Positions 7,679 to 16,297 of a stretch of DNA of 24,145 bases are shown here, piece after piece. Both the position numbers and the translations under genes were made by a program. The stretch is from JBHHWH01 sp046756405 (lineage in GTDB: Bacteria; Actinomycetota; Acidimicrobiia; Spongiisociales; ZC4RG35), in assembly GCA_046756405.1 (NCBI GenBank), contig JBHHWH010000034.1:1-24145 (forward strand), read 5' to 3'. The notes beneath the pieces are model-generated. The model worked only from the letters and a program-made list of their open reading frames with translations. It did no database searches and had not been told where the DNA came from. Position 1 is the stretch's first letter. Each line of letters starts with the position of its first letter.

Positions 7679-9589
7679 ATGGACCAACTCATATCGACCG
7701 TCGTTGGAATTGTCCTCGCTATCGGTCTCAGCGCGGCCGTGTTCATCGGCGTGAACAAACTTTTCGACCTGGCCGAGGTTCGATTCCCCGTTTTCAACGC
7801 GGCGGTCTTCGGAATCGGAGTACTGATCGTCTTCGGTCTGCTGTGGGGTAACCGCCTCATCGTTTCCCCGGTTCTTGTGGTCGGTATCGCCACCGCGGTG
7901 GGCGCCGCCACCGGGGCCACCCTGGGCCTGCTGCGCCGACCCGGGGCACGCCTGGCCGCTGGGATCGCTGGGGGCCTGATTCTCGGTCTGCTCCTGGGAT
8001 CGGCCATTCGTAGTATCACCTGGCCCGCGATCCGCGTGGTGCCCGCTCTCGTGGGCCTCGCCGCCGGGGTTGTAGCCGGTGTCGTCTCCTGGCTACTCGC
8101 CGGACGCCGCCACCGACCTGCCACCATGTTGCTCTTCTGGCTCGCTCTGGGGTGGCTCTTCGGAGCATGGCTGGCTGCCGACTTCACCGGCAGCAAGACC
8201 CAGGTCCTGGTCGCTGGGGCCGTCCTGGGGATTTTGGCCGGGGCTTGGACGGGTTCGGTTCCATACCCCTCCGAGACCACCCGAGCCAGCATCGCCTCGG
8301 AGAGTCGCAAGTTCATCTTCCTCGGGCCCGCTCTCTTCTTCATCTTTGCCACCCTGGTGCTCCCCCTGGCCCGAACCATCTGGCTGAGTTTCCTCACCGG
8401 GCGTGTCACCGAGCTTCATTGGGCAGGCCTCCAGAACTACGTCGACGTCTTCACCGACCCCGGAATCATCGACGTTTCCAACTGGACGAGCCTCTTTTCC
8501 AGCCGTCTCCTATGGACGGCTGGAATCTTTGCCGTGCTTGGAATCGGAATCGCCCTATGGCAGGGACGAGAGAGCGGTTCGGGGACCGGAGCCGGGTTTC
8601 AGCTCAACGCAGCCACGACCCTCACCCTCGGCGGTGCCATAACCCTGGCCGGCTTCGCCATCTTCGTGGTGATCCGAGGAACCATCGCCAACAACCTGTG
8701 GTGGATATTCGCCGTCACCCTGTTCTCGGTTTCGGTGGGTCTGGCCGTGGCTGTTCTTGCTGATCGCGCCGGCGGAGAAAACATCGCCAAATCCCTGATC
8801 TTTCTTCCCATGTCGATCTCTTTCGTCGGCGCCTCCATCATCTGGCGAGGGCCCATGTACATCGCCCGGCCGCCCCAGGGAGACCAGACGGGGCTGATAA
8901 ACGCACTTTGGGTCAAGATCGGGATGTGGAGTCATACTCAAACCCCGCGACTCGTCATCGCCGCCGTCCTCGGCGCGATTGTCCTGGGACTTCTCTATCT
9001 CGCCTGGCGGGGACATCAAGCCAAGTCCAACGGGCTGACCGCCGGATCTCTGGCCTCGACGATCCCTCTCCTCTGGCTGATCTACCGCTTCCTCGGTCCT
9101 GGCTTAGGTGGGGTAAAGATCAATGAGGTCAACGGGCAGTTGATCGCCGACCCGATCCTGTTTCTCTCCACGCCACCGTGGAACAACTGGTGGATGATGG
9201 TGGTTCTCATCTGGATTCAAACGGGGTTCGCCATGGTGATCTTCTCGGCGGCCATCAAGGCGGTCCCTGAAGAACTGCTCGAAGCCGCCCGCATCGATGG
9301 AGCCACCGAGTCGCAAACCTTCTGGCGGGTGACAGTACCCCAGATCTTCCCCACAATCGGGGTGGTGACCACAACACTCATAGTGACCGTCCTCAAGGTG
9401 TTCGACATCCCCAAGGTGATGACCAACGGTAATTTCGACACCCAGGTGCTGGCCAACGAGATGTGGCAGCGGGCCTTTACTGAACTCAACTTCGGCCTGG
9501 GCTCGGCCCTAGCCGTGATCCTCTTCCTGGGGGTCTTGCCGATCATGTTCATCAACATCCGGCGCATGCAGAAGGAGCGACTTGGATGA
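7679..9589 (+). CDS. sugar ABC transporter permease with large N-terminal membrane extension
   Basis: A 636-residue inner-membrane permease, about twice the usual length of about 300. Residues 1 to about 200 contain roughly seven extra hydrophobic segments rich in Gly, Ala, Leu and Val. A standard permease N-terminus then begins near residue 205 (ESRKFIFLGPALFFIFATLV, then SFLTGR and GLQNYVDVFTDPG). Two further hydrophobic insertions appear at about 270-325 and 410-460. The ATPase-contacting EAA loop is intact at about 531-551 (EELLEAARIDGATESQTFW). The C-terminus (RRMQKERLG) overlaps the next permease gene by 4 nt. ATG 7679 has only a weak GAGG nine bases upstream. The core resembles the AglF/MalF-like MalFG-type permease; the extension is not one I recognise. 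Confidence 0.9.
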   Translation: MDQLISTVVGIVLAIGLSAAVFIGVNKLFDLAEVRFPVFNAAVFGIGVLIVFGLLWGNRLIVSPVLVVGIATAVGAATGATLGLLRRPGARLAAGIAGGLILGLLLGSAIRSITWPAIRVVPALVGLAAGVVAGVVSWLLAGRRHRPATMLLFWLALGWLFGAWLAADFTGSKTQVLVAGAVLGILAGAWTGSVPYPSETTRASIASESRKFIFLGPALFFIFATLVLPLARTIWLSFLTGRVTELHWAGLQNYVDVFTDPGIIDVSNWTSLFSSRLLWTAGIFAVLGIGIALWQGRESGSGTGAGFQLNAATTLTLGGAITLAGFAIFVVIRGTIANNLWWIFAVTLFSVSVGLAVAVLADRAGGENIAKSLIFLPMSISFVGASIIWRGPMYIARPPQGDQTGLINALWVKIGMWSHTQTPRLVIAAVLGAIVLGLLYLAWRGHQAKSNGLTAGSLASTIPLLWLIYRFLGPGLGGVKINEVNGQLIADPILFLSTPPWNNWWMMVVLIWIQTGFAMVIFSAAIKAVPEELLEAARIDGATESQTFWRVTVPQIFPTIGVVTTTLIVTVLKVFDIPKVMTNGNFDTQVLANEMWQRAFTELNFGLGSALAVILFLGVLPIMFINIRRMQKERLG

Positions 9590-10545
9590 CCGCGGTAGCC
9601 GAAACCACCTCAGCTCGTCCCCTCGGCAAGCGCATTTACACCTTCCTTCGCGCCCTCCCCACCTGGGTTCTGTGGATGCTGGTCGTCGTCTGGACCCTTC
9701 CGACCTTCGGCCTCTTCGTCAGCTCCTTCCGCACCAGGGACGCCCAGCGGGCGAGCGGCTGGTGGCTGGCCCTTCAGGACGGCGCGCGTGGATTCGACTT
9801 CCCCACCCTGGAGAACTACCGGGCGGTACTCGGCGCCGAGGCCACCGGAGGACTGGCCCCAGCCCTGCTCAACTCAGCTTCGATCGCCATTGTGTCCACG
9901 GTGATACCCATCGCCATCGCCGCCTTCGCCGCGTATGCCTTTGCTTGGATCGAGTTCAAGGGTCGAGAGTGGCTTTTCATTGCCACCGTGGCTCTGCTGG
10001 CGGTTCCGACGCAGACCTCCCTCATCCCTCTGCTTCAGGCCTACGCCTCCGGAGTCCACTGGACGGTCCCCTTTATCCAGAAGACGATCACCTTGATGCC
10101 CGATGCCGATCTTGCCGGGACGATCCCGGCGGTGTGGCTCACCCACACCGGTTTCGCGCTTCCCTTCGCCATCTTCCTGCTGCACAACTACATGGCCGGC
10201 TTGCCCAAGGACATCTTCGAATCCGCGTACATCGACGGGGCAGACCACTTCAAGATCTTCTGGCGCCTGGTGGTTCCCCTGTCGTTCCCAGTGCTTGCCG
10301 CCTTCGCCATCTTCCAGTTCCTCTGGACCTGGAACGATTATCTGATAGCTCTGACCATGATCGGAGGACAACGAGATGCTCTCCCGGCCACCGTCACCAT
10401 CGCATCCCTTGCAGGAGAGTTCGGGCTGAGGGAGCATCTCCTAACGGCTGGAGCCTTCGTGCTCACCGTCGTGCCCCTGGTCGTCTTCTTCGCCCTTCAG
10501 AAGTTCTTCGTCAGGGGCGTAACCGCGGGTTCTGTGAAGGGCTAG
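9586..10545 (+). CDS. sugar ABC transporter permease (MalG/AglG type)
   Basis: The second membrane subunit of the importer, 319 residues, normal for the family. About six transmembrane segments are visible. The EAA loop that docks on the ATPase is at about 205-225 (GLPKDIFESAYIDGADHFKIFW), followed by FLWTWNDYL, which is typical of this permease type. The start ATG overlaps the TGA of the preceding permease gene (ATGA) and AAGGAG lies about nine bases upstream, so the two subunits should be translationally coupled and made in equal amounts. It is the last gene of the plus-strand operon; the next gene, on the other strand, converges with a 140-bp gap. Confidence 0.94.
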   Translation: MTAVAETTSARPLGKRIYTFLRALPTWVLWMLVVVWTLPTFGLFVSSFRTRDAQRASGWWLALQDGARGFDFPTLENYRAVLGAEATGGLAPALLNSASIAIVSTVIPIAIAAFAAYAFAWIEFKGREWLFIATVALLAVPTQTSLIPLLQAYASGVHWTVPFIQKTITLMPDADLAGTIPAVWLTHTGFALPFAIFLLHNYMAGLPKDIFESAYIDGADHFKIFWRLVVPLSFPVLAAFAIFQFLWTWNDYLIALTMIGGQRDALPATVTIASLAGEFGLREHLLTAGAFVLTVVPLVVFFALQKFFVRGVTAGSVKG

Positions 10546-10685
10546 ATCCACACTTGAGACATGTAGAGGTCGTGGGCCTACGGGCTTTAGTGTTCGCCAC
10601 CGCGGTGGCCGTCGGGGTAGCGGCCCACCGGTCCATCAACGAGGAGAGACCGGTCCACCTCAGTGAGGTGCTCTGAGCCCTCCGA
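10546..10685. other. convergent intergenic region with palindromes and a 22-bp-phased direct repeat
   Basis: The gap lies between the 3' ends of the permease (+) and DUF4032 (-) genes. It holds the perfect 14-bp palindrome GCCACCGCGGTGGC (10596-10609), two copies of ACCGGTCCA (10627-10635 and 10649-10657, 22 bp apart), and the inverted repeat CACCTCAGTGAGGTG (10656-10670). These could form bidirectional transcription stops, although no T tracts are present. A short frame from TTG 10553 to TGA 10676 would encode 40 residues with one hydrophobic stretch; it has no ribosome-binding site and is not called a gene. Confidence 0.45.
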
Positions 10686-11879
10686 CTAGTCGAGGGGAAA
10701 CCCGGGGAAGTCCCCTTCCACCCAGGATTCGAAGGCTTCCTCGTTGGGAACGTCGGCACCTCGTCGCGACGCCAGCTCCATGCGGTGGTGAAGGAAGTCG
10801 CAGTATCCCTGGATCGGATCGATGCCCGGCCGCACCTTCTCGATGCGCTCGATCATCGGCTGGAAGGAGTCGTTCAACCAGCGGAAGGTGCCCACCGTCT
10901 TCGCCGTCTCGGAGGTCTGACCGTGTCTGGCTAAGTAGTAGCTGAGATCTCCCAGGATCACCCTCGCCTGGTTCTCGGAGGCTTCGATTCCGGTCAGCTC
11001 CCTGAGCCGGTCGGAGTTGAACGTCCGACCGCCCACCCGGGTGCGCATCCTGACCAGGTCGCCGCCCTCCACTGGGTCCAGGTCGATGTCATCGACGGAG
11101 AATCCGAGATCGTGAAGGCGTCTGATCCGCTCCCGGATCCGGTACCGCTCGTCTCGGCCGATGATCAGCTCCTCGTTGAGTTCACTCCACAGCGCGGTGT
11201 AGCGGCCGGCGACGTCCTCGCCCAGCGACAGATCGGCTTCGTAGATCGTCACGCCGCTCATCGCGGCGATGTCCCCCATCTCCCCGGCCAGGTTCTCCTT
11301 CATGACCTCCAGGTCGGCCGCACGCTGGCCATCGCTCAAAGATCCGTGCATCTCCGAGGTCTCAGCGTCCACCATGATCGCTTCGATCGCCCCGGCGTCG
11401 TAGCGGTAGAGCAGATTGGAGAGGGAGCAGTCGCCCCAGTAGCAGCCGGCCAGGTGAAGCTCCACCAGAAGCCCTGCTACGGCGTCCAGCAGCTGGTTCC
11501 GGCGGGCTCCGAACCCGGGCCCTGCCAGGAGGTTCCTGTAGGGGAAGGCATGCCTCACATAGCGTGTCACCACTGCGGCGGCCCCTTCGACCCGGGGGTC
11601 GAGCCATCCCCTTTCCACCAGTCCCACAGGCTCCACGACTCGGCTAGTGACCTTCCTCAACGCCCGGAGGATCTTGTATTCGTTTCTCGCCAGCGGGAGG
11701 GACAGCTCCTTCACCGCGTAGACCCCCTCTTCGTAGGCAACGAAGACCACGGGATGTCTGTGGATGCCGGTGGGCATCTCGACGAGCCTCTCGTGGTCCC
11801 ACTCCTCCACGGGCTGCTCCCACGGGAGGTCGAGAAAGTCGGGATGGCCAGGGTTGATCTGGAGCTTCGGAGTGGCCAT
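10686..11879 (-). CDS. DUF4032 protein with kinase-like N-terminal domain
   Basis: A 397-residue cytoplasmic protein matching the actinobacterial DUF4032 family, whose N-terminal part resembles the lipopolysaccharide/protein kinase fold. The set of kinase residues appears intact: Lys57 in VYAVKEL, Glu67 in ARNEYKILRAL, a catalytic loop WGDCSLSN (Asp150, Asn155), and a metal-binding Asp171 in MVDAET. The C-terminal half (about 230-390) is the DUF4032 part, mostly helical and charged. The substrate is unknown. Its ATG overlaps the last base of the ROK kinase stop codon (TGATG), so the two are translationally coupled. That coupling suggests a job in sugar or storage-polymer metabolism, but this is inference. 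Confidence 0.88.
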   Translation of the reverse strand: MATPKLQINPGHPDFLDLPWEQPVEEWDHERLVEMPTGIHRHPVVFVAYEEGVYAVKELSLPLARNEYKILRALRKVTSRVVEPVGLVERGWLDPRVEGAAAVVTRYVRHAFPYRNLLAGPGFGARRNQLLDAVAGLLVELHLAGCYWGDCSLSNLLYRYDAGAIEAIMVDAETSEMHGSLSDGQRAADLEVMKENLAGEMGDIAAMSGVTIYEADLSLGEDVAGRYTALWSELNEELIIGRDERYRIRERIRRLHDLGFSVDDIDLDPVEGGDLVRMRTRVGGRTFNSDRLRELTGIEASENQARVILGDLSYYLARHGQTSETAKTVGTFRWLNDSFQPMIERIEKVRPGIDPIQGYCDFLHHRMELASRRGADVPNEEAFESWVEGDFPGFPLD

Positions 11880-12742
11880 CAGCCCGCCGCCTCGGCGGCG
11901 AGGAGGAGAGCTCCCGCCAGCCCCGACCGATCACCGAGGGAGGGAGCCACCACGAAGCCGGGCTCGTCGTGTTCAGGGATCCCCGGGTAACCCGCCAGAC
12001 TGCCGGCCAGTCCGGCGGCGAGCGCCTCGTGAAACCCGTCGATTTTGCTGACTCCTCCCCCGACGATCATCCGCTGGGGAGCGAGGGTGTAGACCATCCC
12101 CCGTAGTCCCTGAGCCAGGTAGAAGACCACTAAGTCGAGGACTCGGGCCCTATCCCACGACTCGACCGGGCCGAAACGGTCCTCGAGGGCGGGTCCAGAG
12201 GCCATACCTTCCAGGCACCCACCGTGGAAGGGGCAGCGCCCCGAGTAGTCATCGTCTCGGTGGCGCTCCACCACGAGGTGCCCCATCTCAGTATGACCGA
12301 GCCCGGCCAGCGTCTCGCCCCCTACAACCGCCCCCCCACCGATGCCGGTACCCACGGTCACGTAAACGAAGTGGCTCAAGCCCAGGGCAGCACCCCAACG
12401 GCCCTCCCCGAGGGCAGCTCCATTGACGTCGGTGTCGATGCCGACAGGAACTCCCAAGGCGGCTTCCAACCTTTTCCGAACCGGAGTGCCGCTCCAGCCG
12501 GGCTTGGGTGTGCTGGTGATGGTCCCGAAGTCCGGGTGAGCCCGGCGGAGCTCCACAGGCCCGAAGGTCGCCACGCCTACAGAGTCAACCGCCTTCTGGT
12601 CCAGGATGGCAACGACGCGGCTCAGGGTCGTGTCGGGGTCGGTGGTCTCGATCCGTTCCACCGGAGACAGGTCGTCGTGACCCATCCCCACCGCGACAAG
12701 GGTCTTTGTACCTCCCAACTCGACTGCTCCGTAGCTTGCCAT
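11879..12742 (-). CDS. ROK family sugar kinase, fructokinase type
   Basis: A cytoplasmic ATP-dependent hexokinase of the ROK family, 287 residues from ATG 12742. An in-frame TTG lies two codons earlier, but ATG at MASYGAVELGGTKT is the standard ROK start. The N-terminus carries the phosphate-binding ELGGTKT. DTDVNGAALGE contains the catalytic base (Asp near residue 105), and TVGTGIGGGAV is the second nucleotide-binding motif. GHTEMGHL followed by CPFHGGCLEGMASGPA gives the His/Cys zinc site; its C-P-F-H-G-x-C-L-E-G form is typical of bacterial fructokinases rather than glucokinases. Fructose released from sucrose by the GH13 enzyme upstream would be a natural substrate. No DNA-binding domain is present, so it is a kinase and not a ROK repressor. 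Confidence 0.9.
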   Translation of the reverse strand: MASYGAVELGGTKTLVAVGMGHDDLSPVERIETTDPDTTLSRVVAILDQKAVDSVGVATFGPVELRRAHPDFGTITSTPKPGWSGTPVRKRLEAALGVPVGIDTDVNGAALGEGRWGAALGLSHFVYVTVGTGIGGGAVVGGETLAGLGHTEMGHLVVERHRDDDYSGRCPFHGGCLEGMASGPALEDRFGPVESWDRARVLDLVVFYLAQGLRGMVYTLAPQRMIVGGGVSKIDGFHEALAAGLAGSLAGYPGIPEHDEPGFVVAPSLGDRSGLAGALLLAAEAAG

Positions 12743-12943
12743 TCTCAACCAGTTCCGAAGGGCCCTGGGTGCGACACAGGGCCGAGATGGCGGCGTTCTT
12801 CAAACTGGTTCATAGTTGGATCATCAAAGCAGGGTATGCCCAAAGAGAGGGAGCGGATCTCTGGCGAGGCTCCAGGCTCCTGGTCAGCTACGGTCTAATC
12901 CTCGGTCCCTGCCGCTAAGTACGCAACCGTTAGGTGGCCCGTA
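12743..12943. promoter_or_regulatory. divergent intergenic region with nested inverted repeats
   Basis: This 201-bp gap separates the ROK kinase (-) from the cyclase gene (+). It has a stem of GGCCCTG (12761-12767) and CAGGGCC (12777-12783) with a 9-nt loop. An outer pair, AACCAGTT (12747-12754) and AACTGGTT (12803-12810), flanks that stem. The outer pair begins five bases upstream of the kinase ATG, so it could be an operator or a leader structure covering the kinase ribosome-binding site. A ribosome-binding site AGGTGG lies six bases before the cyclase ATG at 12944. I could not place convincing -35/-10 boxes for either gene. Confidence 0.4.
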
Positions 12944-14678
12944 ATGAGCACCCACGACCCCGCCTCCAACCAGCTTGTCGCCCTCAACGCCGACATCGTC
13001 GGCTACTCCCGACTCATGGCCGACGACTTCGAGGCGACCACCGAAAAGGTCAACTCCTACCACCATCTGGTCCAGAGTGAGGTAGCCCAGGCCGGAGGGA
13101 CCCTGGTCAACTTCGTGGGCGACAACTTCATGGCCGTGTTCGATGTCGCCACGGAAGCGATGCGGGCGGCGATCGGGATCACCAAGCTGATCGAAGACGA
13201 CAATCAGGACCCGCCCGAACACAAGAAGGTCAGGTTTCGCATGGGGATGGACAGAGGCGAGGTGTTCGTCTCCGGTGACGGGTCCTACTTCGGCGAGGCT
13301 CTCAACATCGCCGCCCGTATTCAGGCGATCGCCCCGCCCGGCGGCATCAGCGTCTCCGGCCACGTCTACCGGGATCTCGATGAGCCGGCGCTCCGCTTCC
13401 GCGCCAAAGGTCGCCAGCACTTGAAGAACATCCCGGAAAGGGTCGAGGTGTACGAGTTCGCCGACCTCCCCGCGGACGAACTCAGGCTGCATCGCCGGGA
13501 ATCACTGCGTCTAGAGGCTCCCAGCATCGCCATCCTGCCACCCCACGTCGAAAGCGTCGATGACTCGGTCCGCGGGCTTGCCGGACTCATACGATCCGAC
13601 CTGATCCACAAGCTTGCCCAGAACCCCCAACTGAGAGTCATCGATGTTGGTGTCAGCGGCCAATCCCCGGGCTCCAGTGGCGCCCCATACATACTGGAGT
13701 CCGGTATTCACCAGGTGGGCACCCACGTACGGATCTACGTCAAACTCATGGAGGTCTCCACCCTCAATGTGGTCTACACCGACCGGTGGGATTCCTCCAC
13801 CGAGGAGCTACTCGCGCTGTCCGACACCGTCACGGACCACGTCGCCCGGGCCCTGGAAATCGAGCTGATTATCGGGGAGACCGGCCAGTTCTATGAAGAA
13901 CTCGGTGATCCTGCGGCCCTCGACGCCATCTTTCAGGGCTGGTATCACCTCAGCGCCGGCACGGAAGCCGACTGGCTCCGTGCGGTGGAGCTATTTGACA
14001 CAGTCGTCCAAACCCACCCGGACTCGCCGATTGGACATGGCCTCAGCGCCTTCGCCCACTGGGCCGGTGTTGCCGAGGGCGCCGCCCAGGACCCGGCACG
14101 GCACCTCTCCCTCGCCCGGGCAGAAGCGATGAAGACACTCGACATCGGTGACCCCACGGGCCTGGGTCATATGGTCCTGGGAGCGATACTCCTCGCAGAA
14201 GGCGATGCCGCCCGGGCTGTGGAGCTTGTGGAGACGGCTGTAATAACCAGGCCCACCTGTGACGTCACCTTCGCCGTGGAGGGGAGCATCATGAGGTATC
14301 TGGGGGGAATGGGAAAAGTCGGTGGGCCTTCTCGACAAGGCGATGCGCCTTAGCGCCGTAAACAAGCCTTGGTACCCGACGGTTCAGGCGTGTGCTCTGT
14401 ACATCGGAGGCCGAGTCGACCAGGCAGCGGCCACCGCCGAGGAAGTGCTCGAGCACCAACCTCACAACCTCGAGGCCCTGCTGGTACTGGCGGCTGCCCA
14501 GCAGGAACTCGGCCTAGAACGGAGGGCTCGGGCGACGGCGGAGATCATACGCGAGAGGTTCCCTGGCCTGGACGTGGACGGCTGGCTGGCCTCCAACCCC
14601 TATCAGGACAACAGCCTGGTGGAGAGATGGCGCTCGGACCTTGCCTCTTTAGGGGTCATCGAGGGAGCCTCCGGCTAG
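12944..14678 (+). pseudogene. class III adenylate/guanylate cyclase with TolB-like and TPR domains, frameshifted
   Basis: Residues 1 to about 180 form a class III nucleotide cyclase domain: LNADIVGYSRL with metal ligand Asp17, VGDNFMAVF with Asp60, and LNIAARI with the Asn/Arg transition-state residues. Residues about 190-300 resemble the TolB/FlgO-like module common behind such cyclases (SIAILPP, YILESGIHQVG, VRIYVKLMEV). TPR-like helices follow. The first frame stops at 14353 (469 residues). The homologous C-terminus continues in another frame to TAG 14676-14678 (EWEKSVGLLDKAMRLS... to IEGASG). The shift maps to a run of six Gs at 14302-14307: five Gs would restore LGEWEKS. It could be a sequencing error, an inactive gene or a phase-variable tract. 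The catalytic domain is intact upstream of the break. Confidence 0.85.
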
Positions 14679-16297
14679 CGGTCCCGCAGCGCCCGGCGCA
14701 TGATCTTCCCGGTGGTCGTGCGGGGCAAATCATCGACAAACTCAACCCTCCGGGGCACCTCGTGGGCAGCCAGGCGGGTCCGCACATGCTGTTGAAGCTG
14801 GGCCGCCAGGTCTGGTGAGGGTTCGAAGCCTGACCTCAGAACCACGAACGCCGCCGGGACCTCCCCCCTGAGTTCGTCCGGAACCCCTACTACGGCGCAC
14901 AGCGCCACCGCAGGATGGCCCATGAGCGACTCCTCTATCTCGCCGGGACCGATCCGGTAGCCCATGGACATGATCACGTCGTCTTTGCGGCTCTTGAACC
15001 ACAGATAGCCATCCTCGTCCTCCACGCCGAGATCACCGGTAAGAAGCCAACCCTTCCGGTATTTCTCCTCGGTGCCGTCGGGGCGGTTCCAGTACTCCAG
15101 CATCATCACCGGATCGGGTGCACGCACGCAGATCTCCCCCACCCTTCCGATCAGCCTGTTGCCCTCGTCGTCCTGGACCTGGATGTCATGGCCCGGGATA
15201 GCCCGTCCCATTGAACCCGGACGTACCGGCCACAGCGACGAACAGTTGCCCACGACCAGGTTGCACTCGGTCTGCCCGTACCCCTCGTTGATCCGCGCCC
15301 CCAGGTGCTCGTTCCCCCAAGACAGCATCTCCTCTCCCAGCGCCTCACCTCCGGTGAAGACGGCCCGCAGCACCAGGTCCTCCGCTCGGGACACGCCGAC
15401 GGCCCTCATCATCTTCAGTGCTGTCGGGGGGAGGAAGCTGAGGGTCACCCTGTGATCAGCCATCAGGTCTGCTGCCCACTCCGGGTCGAAGTCGTGGTCG
15501 GCGGTGACGACCGTCATCCCGAAGTACCAGGCGGGGACCAGCACGTCCATGAGGCCCCCTATCCAGGCCCAGTCGGCGGGAGTCCAAATGATGTCGTGCC
15601 GCTCGTCGACGGGGCCACGGTCGGGAAGGGTCGCTAGGTCGGCCCGCCCTTCGGGGGGCGCGTCGGCGAACTCGTAGTAGCACTCGAACCCGGGGAGGTG
15701 CCCGAACAGCGAGCGATGAGCGTGGAGTGCTCCCTTGGGAGGCCCGGTAGTCCCCGAGGTGTAGATCAGATAGGCCGGGTCCTCGGAATCCGTGTCGACC
15801 GCGGCGAACTCTCCTCGGACCGCAGCCAATCTCTCCTCCATCGTCTCGCCGGTGATCAGCAGCGGCAGGTCGGGTGCGGCCTCACGGACCTTTTCGAAGT
15901 TGTCGGGGCTGACGATCACGAGCTTCGCCTCCGAGTCCGACAGGCGGTAGCCCAGGGCGTCGGGGCCGAACAGGCTGGCTAGGGGAAGCGACACCGCCCC
16001 CAGTTTCCAGATGGCGAGGTGGGCAATGCCGGTCTCCAGGGACTGGGGGACGACAACTCCTACCCGGTCGCCGCGGCCGATCCCCATCCCGGTAAGCAAG
16101 CCCGCTAGGCGGTCGGAGAGCCGGGCCAGCTCACCGAAGCTCACTGTCCGCGACCTGCTCTCCGAGTCGACAGCGATCAGGGCAGTCCGGTTGGGCTCAT
16201 GGGCATCAGCACAGGCGACACCCATGTTGAAGCGGTCCGGTATTTGCCAGGTGAACCGGCGGCGTAGCGCTTCGTAGGACAGATCGGGCGTCGACAT
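14675..16297 (-). CDS. acyl-CoA synthetase (AMP-binding, ACSM/acetyl-CoA synthetase-like)
   Basis: An ANL-superfamily enzyme that adenylates a carboxylic acid and transfers it to CoA. Visible motifs are the P-loop IYTSGTTGPPKGA (about residues 178-190), IWTPADWAWIGGL, EGYGQTE, TGDLG, the hinge region KSRKDDVIMSMGYRIGPGEIE, and the C-terminal catalytic Lys in TTGKIMRRALRDR. ATG 16297 (MSTPDLSYEAL, 540 residues) is preferred over an in-frame TTG at 16306. The motif set and length fit medium-chain or acetyl/propionyl-type ligases; the acid used cannot be told from sequence. Its stop codon shares the CTAG at 14675-14678 with the convergent cyclase gene. The divergent MFS gene starts only 37 bp away. 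Confidence 0.93.
   Translation of the reverse strand: MSTPDLSYEALRRRFTWQIPDRFNMGVACADAHEPNRTALIAVDSESRSRTVSFGELARLSDRLAGLLTGMGIGRGDRVGVVVPQSLETGIAHLAIWKLGAVSLPLASLFGPDALGYRLSDSEAKLVIVSPDNFEKVREAAPDLPLLITGETMEERLAAVRGEFAAVDTDSEDPAYLIYTSGTTGPPKGALHAHRSLFGHLPGFECYYEFADAPPEGRADLATLPDRGPVDERHDIIWTPADWAWIGGLMDVLVPAWYFGMTVVTADHDFDPEWAADLMADHRVTLSFLPPTALKMMRAVGVSRAEDLVLRAVFTGGEALGEEMLSWGNEHLGARINEGYGQTECNLVVGNCSSLWPVRPGSMGRAIPGHDIQVQDDEGNRLIGRVGEICVRAPDPVMMLEYWNRPDGTEEKYRKGWLLTGDLGVEDEDGYLWFKSRKDDVIMSMGYRIGPGEIEESLMGHPAVALCAVVGVPDELRGEVPAAFVVLRSGFEPSPDLAAQLQQHVRTRLAAHEVPRRVEFVDDLPRTTTGKIMRRALRDR

Noticed and set aside
9582..10676. 364-codon plus-strand frame overlapping the second permease
   Set aside because: It is a +2 frame shadow of the permease with a low-complexity His/Arg/Pro-rich product; only its last 40 codons lie outside the permease.
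10553..10678. Possible 40-residue single-span membrane peptide
   Set aside because: It has a TTG start and one hydrophobic stretch but no ribosome-binding site, and the sequence is dominated by palindromes that explain it better as non-coding.
11879..12742. ROK-type transcriptional repressor
   Set aside because: The protein begins directly with the kinase phosphate loop and has no N-terminal helix-turn-helix.
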